Assembly: GCF_019443505.1 (NCBI RefSeq)
Contig: NZ_CP080377.1
Span: 4,092,001 to 4,156,000 of the forward strand
Reading direction: 5' to 3'
Length of the DNA: 64,000 nucleotides
Source of the DNA: Janthinobacterium sp. PAMC25594
GTDB taxonomy: Bacteria > Pseudomonadota > Gammaproteobacteria > Burkholderiales > Burkholderiaceae_D
Made by a program: the position numbers and the translations under genes. The notes under the pieces are model-generated. The model was not told the origin of the DNA, ran no database searches, and worked only from the letters and a program-made list of their open reading frames with translations. Below are positions 8,196 through 19,500 of this stretch, in pieces (within the stretch, counting starts at the first letter, position 1; each line of letters begins with the position of its first letter).

Positions 8196-8924
8196 ATGAC
8201 ACGAATCCACCGCCGCACCGCAACGGGCAATGCCCTGTCCGCCTGCTTGCTGATGACATTGATGACATTCATGACATTCGCGCGACCGGCTGCCAGTGCG
8301 GACGGCGCCGACGCGGCCGCGCACACGACCCTGCGCTTCGACTTGCCCGCCCAGCCGCTCGATGCGGCCCTGGTGGCGTTTGGCGAAGTGACCGGGTATT
8401 CCGTGCTCGTCAGCAGCCAGCTGGCGGCGGGCAGAGTGGCGGCCCCCGTGCGCGGTGACTACACGCCGGCCGAGGCGCTGCGGCGCTTGCTGGCCGGTAC
8501 CCGGCTGGCGGCGCGCTTCAGCGGCAGCAATGCCTTCACCTTGCTGGCGCTGGCCGACACCCCCGTGGCACCCGTGCCCGCGCCGGCCGAAGCGGCGCCC
8601 GCCACGCCGCCGTTGCAGGGCTATGCGGCCATCCTGCAGCGCTCGCTCACGCGCGCCCTGTGCCGCTTGCATCCGGACGCCTTCGGCCGCTACCGCCTGG
8701 CCTTCCAGTTGTGGCTCGACGAGCGGGGCAAGGTGCGCGCCGTGCATGTGCTGGAAGCGAGCGGCGTGGAACAGCGCGACCGTGCCGTGCTGCAACGCTT
8801 GCGCAGCCTGCTGATGGATGGCGCGCCGCCGGCGGGCTTGCCGCAACCGCTGACGATTTTACTGACGCCGCGCCCCGACCCCGGCGCCGATTGCGCGCCC
8901 TACCTGATGGCCGGGGCACCCTGA
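8196..8924 (+). CDS. STN-domain periplasmic sensor with TonB-like C-terminal domain (VreA-like)
   Basis: The 242-residue product is predicted to be periplasmic: a signal peptide (1-34, cleavage after AASA), an STN signalling domain (about 45-115, RFDLPAQPLDAALVAFGEVTGYSVLVSS...), a Pro/Ala linker (122-138) and a C-terminal segment (about 140-235) resembling a TonB C-terminal domain (RYRLAFQLWLDERGKVRAVHV). STN domains normally form the N-terminus of TonB-dependent receptors that signal to FecR-type anti-sigma factors; here there is no plug or beta-barrel. This matches what I recall of P. aeruginosa VreA. It starts a run with sigma factor and FecR genes separated by 2 bases or overlapping, so it is probably the sensing partner of that pair. 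What it senses is not visible. Confidence 0.8.
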   Translation: MTRIHRRTATGNALSACLLMTLMTFMTFARPAASADGADAAAHTTLRFDLPAQPLDAALVAFGEVTGYSVLVSSQLAAGRVAAPVRGDYTPAEALRRLLAGTRLAARFSGSNAFTLLALADTPVAPVPAPAEAAPATPPLQGYAAILQRSLTRALCRLHPDAFGRYRLAFQLWLDERGKVRAVHVLEASGVEQRDRAVLQRLRSLLMDGAPPAGLPQPLTILLTPRPDPGADCAPYLMAGAP

Positions 8925-8926
8925 GC

Positions 8927-9484
8927 ATGTCGGATTTGCTGAAAGCCACCTTGCGCAAGCTGTTCCTGGAACGCTATGGACAGTTTCGCCGCCACCTGCA
9001 GCGCCGCCTGGGCTCGGAAGACCTGGCCAACGATGCGCTGCATGAAACGTATTTGCGGGTGGAACGGATGAACGCGCCCGAGGCGATCAGCTATCCGTCC
9101 GCCTACCTGATGCGCATCGCCATCAACATTGCGGAAGATCAACGCCGCGACAATGCACGCCTGCTCAGCCTGCCCGATATCGACGACTTGTACGAGATGG
9201 CCGATGAATTGGCCGACCCGGCCCGCACCTTCAGCGCGCGCGCCGAGCTGGAAGAACTGGAGCGGGCCTTGCAGGAGTTGCCGAAACGCCGGCGCGCCAT
9301 CGTCATCGCCGCCCGCGTCGACCAGTTGCCGCACCGCGATATCGCCGAGCGCTTGGGCATTTCCGCCCGCACGGTGGAGAAGGAATTGCGCGCCGGACTC
9401 GAACATTGTTGCGAACGCATGGGACGCGATTTCATCCAGCGCTTCGGTCCCGGCGCGGGAAAAACGTCTAAACATCATGATTGA
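8927..9484 (+). CDS. ECF sigma factor, FecI/VreI type
   Basis: This 185-residue extracytoplasmic-function sigma factor has a region 2 (LFLERYGQFRRHLQRRLGSEDLANDALHET... up to AINIAEDQRRDNA) and a region 4 helix-turn-helix (ALQELPKRRRAIVIAARVDQLPHRDIAERLGISARTVEKEL). It is of the FecI kind that works with FecR regulators. ATG 8927 lies 2 bases after the STN gene stop; an in-frame upstream extension to 8660 is rejected because it lies inside the STN gene. Its last 8 bases overlap the FecR gene. Likely targets are the tpsA and tpsB transcripts downstream (inferred from position and from the PUMA3 analogy). Confidence 0.92.
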   Translation: MSDLLKATLRKLFLERYGQFRRHLQRRLGSEDLANDALHETYLRVERMNAPEAISYPSAYLMRIAINIAEDQRRDNARLLSLPDIDDLYEMADELADPARTFSARAELEELERALQELPKRRRAIVIAARVDQLPHRDIAERLGISARTVEKELRAGLEHCCERMGRDFIQRFGPGAGKTSKHHD

Positions 9485-10424
9485 ACAAGCGGAAGACGAC
9501 ATGGGTGTCATCCAGAAGGAAGCGCAGGCGTGGGTCGTGCGCCTGGCCTCGGGCCAGGTCAGCGAGCGCGACGCGCAAGTGTTTCGCCACTGGTGCGCGC
9601 GCAGCCGCAGGCATGCCAACGCCTTTGCCGAGGCGCGTGCCGTGTGGGGCGCGATGGCGCCGGCCGCGCGCGCCGTCAAGCGGGCGCAGCGGCCAGTGAA
9701 CACGGCGCGGCGCGCCTGGCTCGGTGGCGCCGTGGCCGCCTCGCTGGGCTTGCTGGTGCTGCGTCCACCGACGGACCTGTGGCCGGCCGTGGCGGGTCTT
9801 GCCGCCGACTATGCCACGGGCACGGGCGAGCAGCGCGAAGTGGCGCTCGATGGCGGCGTGCTGGTGCAGATGAATACGCAGACGCGCCTCGATGCGGCGC
9901 CCGTGCAGGACGGCGCCACGGCGCTGGTGCTGCTGGCGGGCGAGGCGGAATTCCAGGCCGGCTTGCGCGGCGCGGCGCGCGTGCGCGTGCAGGCGGGCGA
10001 CGGCATGGTGTCGGCCGGCAGCGCGCGCTTCAATATCCGTTTATTTGGCCAGGAAGTGTGCGTGACGTGCCTGGCGGGCCGCCTGCGCGTGGCGCAGGCC
10101 GGCAACGATGCGGAGCTGGCGGCCGGCCAGCAACTGCGTTACCGGCCCGAACATTTCGGCATCGCCCGCGCGGTGGCCAAGAGCGACGTCAGCGCGTGGC
10201 GCCACCGGCTGCTGGTATTTAAACAAAGCACGCTGGCCGAGGTGGTGGACGAGGTGAACCGCTACCGTCCCGGCAAGCTGATCCTCAATGGCGACGCCTT
10301 GAAACAGACGCGCGTGCAAGCGAGCTTTTCGCTCGACCGGCTCGACGACGTGATCGCCCTGATCCAGGACGCGTATGGCGCGCGCGTGACGCGGCTGCCG
10401 GGCGGCATCGTGCTGTTTGGCTGA
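9477..10424 (+). CDS. FecR-family anti-sigma factor (VreR-like)
   Basis: The 315-residue inner-membrane protein holds or activates the sigma factor and receives the periplasmic signal. The cytoplasmic N-terminus has the conserved Trp-rich FecR pattern (AWVVRLASGQVSERDAQVFRHW ... ANAFAEARAVWGAM, 18-60), followed by one membrane segment (about 81-96), the FecR domain (about 115-215, TGTGEQREVALDGG...VQMNTQTRL) and a C-terminal STN-like domain (about 240-315) expected to contact the sensor. It overlaps the sigma factor gene by 8 bases, consistent with coupled synthesis. Confidence 0.92.
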   Translation: MIEQAEDDMGVIQKEAQAWVVRLASGQVSERDAQVFRHWCARSRRHANAFAEARAVWGAMAPAARAVKRAQRPVNTARRAWLGGAVAASLGLLVLRPPTDLWPAVAGLAADYATGTGEQREVALDGGVLVQMNTQTRLDAAPVQDGATALVLLAGEAEFQAGLRGAARVRVQAGDGMVSAGSARFNIRLFGQEVCVTCLAGRLRVAQAGNDAELAAGQQLRYRPEHFGIARAVAKSDVSAWRHRLLVFKQSTLAEVVDEVNRYRPGKLILNGDALKQTRVQASFSLDRLDDVIALIQDAYGARVTRLPGGIVLFG

Positions 10425-10433
10425 GAGCGAATT

Positions 10434-10451
10434 ATGACATTTTCATGACCT
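10434..10451 (-). promoter_or_regulatory. 11-bp-period direct repeat upstream of tpsA (PHO-box-like, reverse orientation)
   Basis: On the minus strand AGGTCAT-GAAA-ATGTCAT has the 7-4-7 PHO-box layout with 11 of 14 consensus matches. On the plus strand the block reads ATGA-N7-ATGAC-N6-CAGT, exactly the same pattern seen upstream of tpsB at 24304. The orientation is opposite to tpsA transcription, which is unusual for a PhoB activator site, so the bound factor could be another regulator. Confidence 0.45.
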
Positions 10452-10584
10452 TTTGCAGTCCCGGATCTTGTTCCCTGTCAATGCTGCTGGAAGCCGCGAA
10501 TCTGTGCCTGCCGCCCGCCCCGTGCGTGCCGCGTGCCCTTTCGCGATATCGGTCAGCAACGGAACATGAAAAGGGAATGTCGCC

Positions 10585-13500
10585 ATGCAGCGAAGCAAGT
10601 CGGTCACGAAACACGCATCCTCCTCCGCCATGGCGGGCAACCGGAGCGGTCGCCCGGTGCGATTGAAACCGCTGGCGCTGGCCATCGCCCTGCTGTTGCA
10701 GGCCGGTGGCGCGCAGGCGCAGCAGCCGTTCAGCGGTGCCTGGTTTGCGGGCAAGGGCGCCAACCAGGGTGCCGCCGCCAGTTCGGGACGCTTGCCGAAT
10801 GGCCAACCGGCCACATCGCTGAACAATCCTTTGTTGCAACAGCAGAAGGCCGAAGGCAAGTTGCAGCAATCGCTGAATAACCTGTTGCTGGCCGCGCGCG
10901 GCATCGCCGCCGAACAGGCGGTGCAGGCGGCCGCGCGCCAGGCGGCGCTGGCGGCGGGCGGCGCCCCCGATGGCTTGGCCAAAGGCGGCTTGCAGGTCGA
11001 CACTAACAGCCTGACGGCGGGCTGGCTCAATGCCCAAGGACCCGTGCAGACCCAGGCCGATGGCAAGACTGTCGTGAAGGTCGTGCAGAAGGACGACAAG
11101 GCGATCCTGAACTGGGAAAGCTTTAACGTCGGCAAGAACACCACCTTGCAATTCGAGCAGAAATCGCACTGGTCCGTATTGAACCGCGTGAATGATCCGC
11201 TGGCGCGCCCCAGCCAGATCCAGGGCCAGATCAAGGCCGACGGCACAGTGATGATCGTCAACCGCAACGGCATCGTGTTTACGGGCAGCAGCCAGGTCGA
11301 TACGCGCAATCTGGCCGCCGCCGCCATGGGCATGAGCGACGGCCAGTTCAAGAGCGGCCTGTACGGCAAGGCGCAGGGCACGGGCGCCGTGCCGACCTTC
11401 GCGAATGACTTGCTGTTGGGCCAGAATACCTACACGCACGGCAAGGCCGAGGCCGATGTCGTCGTCGCCGCCGGCGCGCGCATCGACACGCGCAAGCCGC
11501 AGACGGTGACCGAGGGCGGCGGCTATGTCTTGCTGGCTGGCCGCAGCGTCGACAATGCGGGCGCCATTACCACGCCGAATGGCCAGGCCACCCTGGCGGC
11601 CGGCGACGCCATCGTCGTACGCCCGGGCCAGGGTTCGGACAAGAACCAGTTTTCTAGCACGCGCGGCAATGAAGTCGAGATGCTGCGCGTGGCCGGCAGC
11701 AGCGCCGGTGCCGTCGTCAACAACGGCGTGATCCAGGCGGCGACAGGCGACATCACGCTTAGCGGCAATAGCGTGCGCCAGGATGGCGTGCTGCTGTCGA
11801 GCACGACCGTCAATGGCCGCGGCAGCATCCACCTGACGGCGGCAGGCGAGAACGCCGGCGTCACCCTGGCGCGCGGCAGCGTCAGCGCCATCGTCATCGA
11901 TGACAACGGCGCCACGGCGCTGGACGTGCAGCGCGATACCTTGCTGAAAGATGCGGGCAAGGGCACGGAAGGCATCGGGGACCGGCGCGACCAGTCGCTG
12001 GTGCGCATCGTCTCCGCCGGCAACGTCGAGCTCGAAGGCGACTCGCTGACCCTGGCCACGGGCGGCCAGGTGCTGGTCGACGCGGCCCGCCGCAGCCACG
12101 TGGCGCGCGACGCCGCCATCGACGTTTCCGGCGCCGTCGGCGTGAAGGTCGACATGAGCAGCAACAATGTGCTGATCAACGTGCAGGGCAACGAGCAGCG
12201 CGACGCACCCGGCAGCCGCGATGCCAAGTACCTCAACAACAGCGACGTGTGGGTCGACCGCCGCGACCTGGTGCTGGTGCCGGCCGGCACGAATGGCTAC
12301 GCCACGGACCGCTGGTACACGGCTGGCGGCTTGCTGGAAGTGAGCGGCTACCTGAACACCAGCGGCCACGGTATCGGCGAGTGGGCGGCCCAGGGCGGCA
12401 CCGTGGCCTTTGGCGGCGGCGAAGTGGTGACGCAGGCCGGTTCGCGCATCAACATCGCCGGCGGTTCGCTGGATGTGCAGACGGGTATGGTCAAGCAGAC
12501 GTGGCTGAAGGGCGCCGATGGCGCGATGGTCAAGCTGAGCACGGCCCCCGCCGACAACCTGTACACGGGCCTGTACCGCGGCTATGAAAGCACGCATGCG
12601 CGCTGGGGCGCGAACACGACGGAGACGTACGCGAATGCCTTGATCGGCCCGCGCGAACGCCTGGAAAACGGCTATACGGTGGGCCGCGATGCGGGCCGCC
12701 TGATCGTCTCCACGGGCGCCGCCGTGCTGGAAGGCGATATCGATACCTCCGTGTTCCAGGGCGAGCGCCAGCAGCGCAAGCGCGATGACGGCATGGATAG
12801 CTACAAGCAGGCGCAGACGGCGGCGGCGCGTGCCGGTCAATTGATCGTGGGCAAAATGACGCCCGTCTTCGATACCAGGACGGGCCAGCTGCGCGACAGC
12901 CCGCAAGCCGTGCTGGAAAAGGTCGAGATCGGCAAGGTGGCGCCTGTCGCCGATGGCCAGCTGCTGAGCGAAGCCTTGCCGGCCGCGCGCAGCAAAACCT
13001 TGCGGCTCGATGCGGACTGGCTCAACGGACTGGAGCTGGGCGCGCTGAATATCTACGCTTACGACAAGCTCGACGTCAATGCCGACGTGCGCGTGGCCGA
13101 TGGCGGCGACATCGCCCTGCACGCCACCGATGTGGCGATCAAGGCCAATGTGAGTGCGCGCAGCGGCAGCATCGCCGCCGGCAACATGGTGTCGCGCTAT
13201 CTGGCGAACACGGGCGCCGTGTGGCTCGATGCACCCGTGTCGCCGGAAGGGCGTCCCACGGGTCCGGCCGGCGTGCGCGTGGCGCCCGGCGTGCGCCTCG
13301 ATGCGCGCGGCCTGTGGAGCAACCTGGAACTGGACCCGGCTGCCAGCGGCGGTTTGCCGTATGTCAATGGCGGCAAGGTCGTTCTGAAGAGCTCCGGCGG
13401 CATCGAGCTGGCCGGCGGCAGCGTCATCGACGTCTCGTCCGGCGCCGCCCTGATGAGCAATGGCAGCCTGCAGGGCGGGCGTGGCGGCGATATCACCCTG

Positions 13501-16500
13501 GCGGTCGATTTGCCGCGCGAAAAGGCCGCCACCGGCGCCTTGCTCAAGCTCGACGGCGAGCTGCGCGGCCATGGCGTGAAGGGCGGCGGGCGCCTGGCGA
13601 TCGATAGCGGCACGGCTGTCAGCATCGGCGGCAAACTGCTCGAAGGCGACGTGCTGCCAGCGGGAAGCAGCGCCCCCGTCGGCCTGCGCCTGAGCGATGA
13701 ATTTTTGATTGCCAAGGGCGAGAAGGTCCCCTTTGATTTCGCCATCGTCACCAGCCTGATCAAGCCGGGCCAGACCCTGACCAAGCCCGTGACGGCGGAT
13801 GTGTCGACGCAGAAACCGCTGGTGCTGGGGGCCGACTTGCTGGTACCGCAGGGCGCGAACTTCTTCATCAACGGCACGAGGTATGTCCAGGGCGGTTCCA
13901 TCGCGCCCGCCGGCAGCGTGGTAACGGCCATCAACGGTCTCAATGCGGGATTCGTGGTCTCGGCGGAGGCCTTTCCGAACGGCTTGCCCATCCTGCCGCT
14001 GACGACGCAGTATGCGGCCGGCAGTATCGCCGCTGCCGACGTGCGCACGCCGCGCGGCGTGCTGCTGCCGACTGGCACCATGCTGGGACGCGACGTTGCC
14101 GTGCAGCCCATGCTGGCGCTGGACGCCAGCCTGTTCCAGAGCGGCTTTGCCGATTACGCTGTCACGGGCCGCGACGGCGTCGTGGTGGTCAACAATGCGC
14201 AGATCGATGTGCGGATGCCCGTGCTGCGCTTTAATCCCGCCACCGGCCACACGGTGGCGGGTGGCACCGATCCGGGTGCCGCGCTGGAAGTGTGGACGCC
14301 GCAGCTGTACCAGGAAGATGCGCGCAAGGGCCGCTTGACGCAGCGCGCCGGCGCCGACCTGACGCTGACGGCCGGCAGTCCGAACGTGAAGGGCGCCCTG
14401 GCGGTGGCGCAGGGCGCCGTCGTCACGGTTGATCCGGGCCGCCAGATCAGCCTGACGGGCAATGGCCAGGTCAGCATCGATGGCCGCCTCGACGCCTGGG
14501 GCGGCAAGATCGCCATCCTGCCGGGAACGTTTGGCACGGGCAATGACGTGGATGTGCCGAACGGCAAGGGACAAGCTACCTCGATCTGGATCGGCGAACA
14601 TGCCGTGCTCGACGTCGCTGGCCGCGCCACCGTGGCCACCGACATGCGGGGCGGGCGCTATGGCCGCGCCGACAAGGGCGGCAGCATCGAAATCGGTGCC
14701 CGCTACAAGGCTGACGCCGCCAGCGTCGATGCGGCCGATGCCTTTGTCGTGGTGCGCCCCGGCGCCCTGCTCGACGCCAGCGGTGCGCAAGCCACGCTGG
14801 ACTTGCCGAACCAGGGCGCCGTCAACGTGGCCGGCGGCGGCGGCTTGATTTCGCTCAGTTCGTACAACGGCATCTTTGCCGACGGCACCCTGCGCGCGGC
14901 GGCCGGTGGTGCTGGCGCGGCAGGCGGCACCCTGGCGCTGGCGCTGGACACGCCCAATTATGGCCAGGTGGACCGCCAGACGCTGCAAGGCGCCGCCGTC
15001 GACAATGCGGTGCGGGTGCCGCGCGAATTCGTGCTGGCGCAAGTGCAGGGCGACAGCGTCCTGCCGGCCGATCTGCGCGCCGGCCAGCAGGATGAGACCT
15101 TGCGCTACGGCAGTGCGCGCCTGGGCGCCGACCGCGTGCAGGCCGGCGGCTTCGATAACCTGGCCATGCATGTGAACGGCATGCTCAGCGTGGATGGCGA
15201 CGTCAGGCTGGCGCTGGGCCAGAGCCTGCGCCTGAGCGCCAGTTCGCTGGGGCTGGTGGCACGGCCGCAGCCGGATGCGGAGGGCCAGGACAAGGCGACC
15301 AGTCTCGCCAGCCAGGTGCACCTGGCGGCGCCGTATGTGCGCCTGGGTACGGCCATGCGCGGACAGAAGGACAACTTCATCGTGCCGAATGCCGTGAAAG
15401 GCTCGAAAAATTCGGGCAAGGGGCGCGGCATGCTGGGCGTGCCGCTGGTGGCCGACGGCTCCCTGCTGCAGATCGATGCGGGCATGCTCGATCTTGCGGG
15501 CGAGGTCAACATGGGCACGCGCGGCGAGATCGTGCAAAGCGGCGGCAAGCCGCTGGCCGTCGAACGCGATGCCTTCGAGCAACTGACCCTCAACAGCCGC
15601 GGCGACTTGCGCATGTCGAACAACGCCGCCCTGTACCAGCCGGGCAACCTCACCCTGGCCGCCGCGCAGATTTACCCTGCCACGGGCGACAGCGGCATGG
15701 TCATGGTGGGCCAGAGCAGCCGGGTCGACGAGTTCGGCAATATCCGCGTCACGCTCGATCCCTTGCGTACCTTGAATATCGAGCGCAGCGGCGGCAGCGC
15801 CACGCCGAACCAGCCGTTTTCCGTCTTCGGCAGCCTGAACCTGGTCGCGCCCACCATCAACCAGCGCGGCGTGCTGCGCGCGCCGCTGGGCCAGATCACC
15901 CTGGGTGCCGAAGGCTATGAAGCCTACACGGGCCATGTCAAGCTGTTGCCGGGCAGCCTGACGTCCGTCAGCGCCAAAGGCTTGACGATGCCATATGGTG
16001 GCACGCTCGATGGCCTCAGCTACCTGTATGACGGCAACGACGTCGTGTTCAAGGGCGTGGGCAACGGCCCCGAGATCGCCTTGACGGGCGCCGCCGTCGA
16101 CGTGCAACAAGGCGCCGTGCTCGACCTGTCGGGCGGCGGCACCTTGACGGGCGCGGCCTTCCTGGCCGGGCGCGGCGGCTCCACCGATGCGCGCCTCAAT
16201 ACGCTGGTACAGATGAAGCCGAATGGCGGTTTTACCTTGCCCGGCCTGAATACCAACCCCGTGTACGCCATTATTCCCGGCGTGCAGCCGGACGTGGCGC
16301 CTTTGACGGCCGAGCAAGGCGCGGGCAAGCCCGCCGTGGGACGCCAGATCACCATCGCCGCGGGCGTGCCCGGCCTGGCGGCCGGCACCTACACCTTGCT
16401 GCCATCAAATTTCGCCTTGCTGCCGGGCGCTTTCCGCGTGGAATTGAATGGCCTGGCTGGCACCGTCGAGGCGGGCGGCACGGTGGCCATGCGCAATGGT

Positions 16501-19500
16501 TCGTATGCCACGGCGGCGCAGACGGGCATCGCCGGCACGGCCATCCGCGACGCCGTGCCCGGCCAGGCTATCCTGACGCCGGCCGAGGTGCTGCGCAGCT
16601 ATTCGCAATACAATGAAACGGGCTATGCCGCCTTTGCCATGGCGCAAGCCACGCGCGACGGCGTGCCGCGCGCCATGCTGGAACGCGATGCCAAGGCCGT
16701 GCGGGTGCAGCTGATCGCCCCGTCCTTGCACAGCGTCGAGGATAACCACACGCCATTGATGATGGATGGCAGCGCCCTGTACGCGCCGGCCGAGGGCGGC
16801 TTTGGCGGCTCCCTGCTGCTGGGCACGGGCGGCCATGCATCGACCCGCTACGAAGTGCTGGGCGACGGCACGGCACCGCTGGCGGACTTCAATGGCGTCT
16901 CCGTGCACGCCTCGCAGATCAACGCCTTTGGCGCCCAGCGCCTGGGCATCGGCGGCTTGCCACGCGTCAGCTACAACGATTTCCTTACGGGCAGCAACCA
17001 GCGCGCCAATATCGCCGCCATCAACGAATCGGCGGGCGGCATCGTGCTGCGCGACGGCGCCGTGCTGAAGGCGGCCGAGGTGTTCCTGGTGACCACGAAA
17101 ACCAACGATGGCATCTTCCTGGAGCAAGGATCGGGCATCAATACGCTGGGCCGCGGCAAGGCGGCCTGGGATTCGCGCGACGGCTATGTGTACCAGCCGA
17201 TGGGCAGCGTGCTGGCCGTCTCGAATGGCTGGCTGGACATGCTGCCGGCCGTGCGCACGCCGTCCGATTCGGATGGCCCCGGCATCATCGACATCGGCGC
17301 GTGCGCCAAGACGATAGTCGCCTGCGGCGGCACGACCTCGCTGTATTCGGAAGGCACCATCGCCGCCGTGACGGAGCGCGCCTTTACCCTGCGCGACAAC
17401 GTGCGCTACGGCACGCGCAACCTGGTGCTGGCGATGGGGGCTATCAATATCGGCAGCGCAGCCTCGCTGGCGGACGCCAGCGCCCGCGGCGCCTTGCCGG
17501 ACGGCCTGGCACTGAACCAGGGCGTGCTCGACCGCCTGCTGCGCGGCGACATCAGTACGGGTGCGCCGGCGCTGGAAAGCCTGGGCTTGACGGCGCGCAA
17601 CTCCTTCAACTTCTATGATTCGGCGCAGCTGTCGACCATCGATGCGGCCACGGGCAAGTCGTCGCTGTCGCGCCTGGTGCTCAATACGCCCGCCATCTAC
17701 GGTTATGGCGGCACGGACGCGCTGGCGCGCATCCATACCGACACCCTGGTGTGGCAGGGTGCGACGAATGCGCCCGGCGCCGTCGTCGCGGCTGGCCCCG
17801 GCACTGGCAGCGGCCGCCTGCAGGTCGACGCCAAGCGCATCGAGTTCGGTTTTACGCCGGACAGCCGTCCCGACACCATCCATAAGCTGGACCGTTTGAT
17901 ACTGGGCTTCGGCCAGGTGGCGCTCAATGCCAGCGAGCAAGTCACCGCCAACAACAAGGGCAGCTTGTCCGTCTACCAGTCGCAGAGCGCCTGGGATACG
18001 GCCATCAACGGCTACCGCTACAGCGGTGGCGATGTACTGATCAACACGCCGCTGCTGACGGGCGCGGCAGGTTCCGTCAATCGCATCACGGCGGGTGGCG
18101 AGCTGAAGGTGAGCGCGCCCGCAGGCGCGGCCGCCGCCACGCCGACGAATGCGGCGCTGGCCGGCGCCCTGGGCGCCGAAGTGGCGCTCAGCGGCAACAG
18201 CGTCAGTGTGGATACGTCGGTGGTCTTGCCGAGCGGAAAACTGACCCTGTCGGCCGAGCGCGATGTGTTGCTGGGCGACAAGGCCAAGCTGGACCTGGCG
18301 GGCCGCAAGATCGATTTTTACGACACCAGCAAGTACAGTTGGGGCGGCGACGTGATCCTCGACAGCCGCGAGGGCGACGTGCGCCAGGCGGCCGCTTCCG
18401 TGATCGACGTGTCGGCCGTGAACAACCGCGCCGGCAAGTTGGCTGTGATCGCCACGGGCGACGCTGCCGGCACGACCGACTTGCGCGGCACCTTGCTGGG
18501 CGGCGCCAGCGGCAGCTATGACGCGGGTGGCACTCAGGTAGCCTACGCGGCTGGCGGCGTGGACATCCGCGCCCAGCATCTCGGCGATTTCGCCGGCCTG
18601 AACCAGCGCCTGAACACGGGCAAGGTATTCGGCGGCCGCAGCTTCCAGCTCAAGCAGGGCGATCTGACCATCGGCGACGAGCTCAAGGCGCGTGAAGTGA
18701 GCGTGTCCGTCGATGGCGGCAGCTTGACGGTGAACGGCCGCATCGATGCCAGTGGCGAACAGGTGGGCAGCATCCGCCTGGCCGGCCGCGACGGCGTCAC
18801 CATCACATCCGGCGCCGTGCTCGACGCGCACGGCACGCTGCTGCGCACGGACAGCTATGGCCAGGTGATCGAGGCGCCGAACCGCGCCGTGATCGAACTC
18901 GCTTCGCCTGGTGGACGCCTGACCCTGGAAAATGGCGCACGGATGGACCTGCGCAGCGGAGACAAGGGCGGCAACTACGGCAGCATCGACCTGAACGCGC
19001 GCCGCCTGGGCGGCGCCACGGGCGACGACATCGATATCGATGCGGCTGGCGCGCTGAACATCGCCGGCGCGCGCACGATCAACGTCAACGCCTTCTGGCA
19101 ATACAAGGATGCGCCCGCCGGCACGGGCAAGGATGCGGATGGCCGCAGCTATCAGAGCATCACCCAGGCTTACCTGGACGACAAGCACGGGGACAGCCAA
19201 GCCTTCATGGCCCACGCGCTGGCGAACGGCAACTTGATGAACAGCAAGCTGCGCGGCTTGCGCGGCGACGCCAACGCCTTCCACTTGCGTCCTGGCGTCG
19301 AGATCGTCAGCGCCACGCCGGGCGGCGATTTGCATGTCGATGGCGACATCGACCTGTCCGGCCACCGTTATGACGGCGTCAATCCGCTGGCGCGCCTGAG
19401 CGGCGTGTACGGCTCGGGCGAAGCAGGCGCGCTAGTGCTGCGCGCCGGTGGCAAGCTCAGCGTCTTTGGCAGTATCACGGATGGCTTCGATACCCGCAGC

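Noticed and set aside
8660..8926. N-terminal extension of the sigma factor gene
   Set aside because: The extra 89 codons lie in another frame inside the STN gene; sigma region 2 begins directly after ATG 8927.
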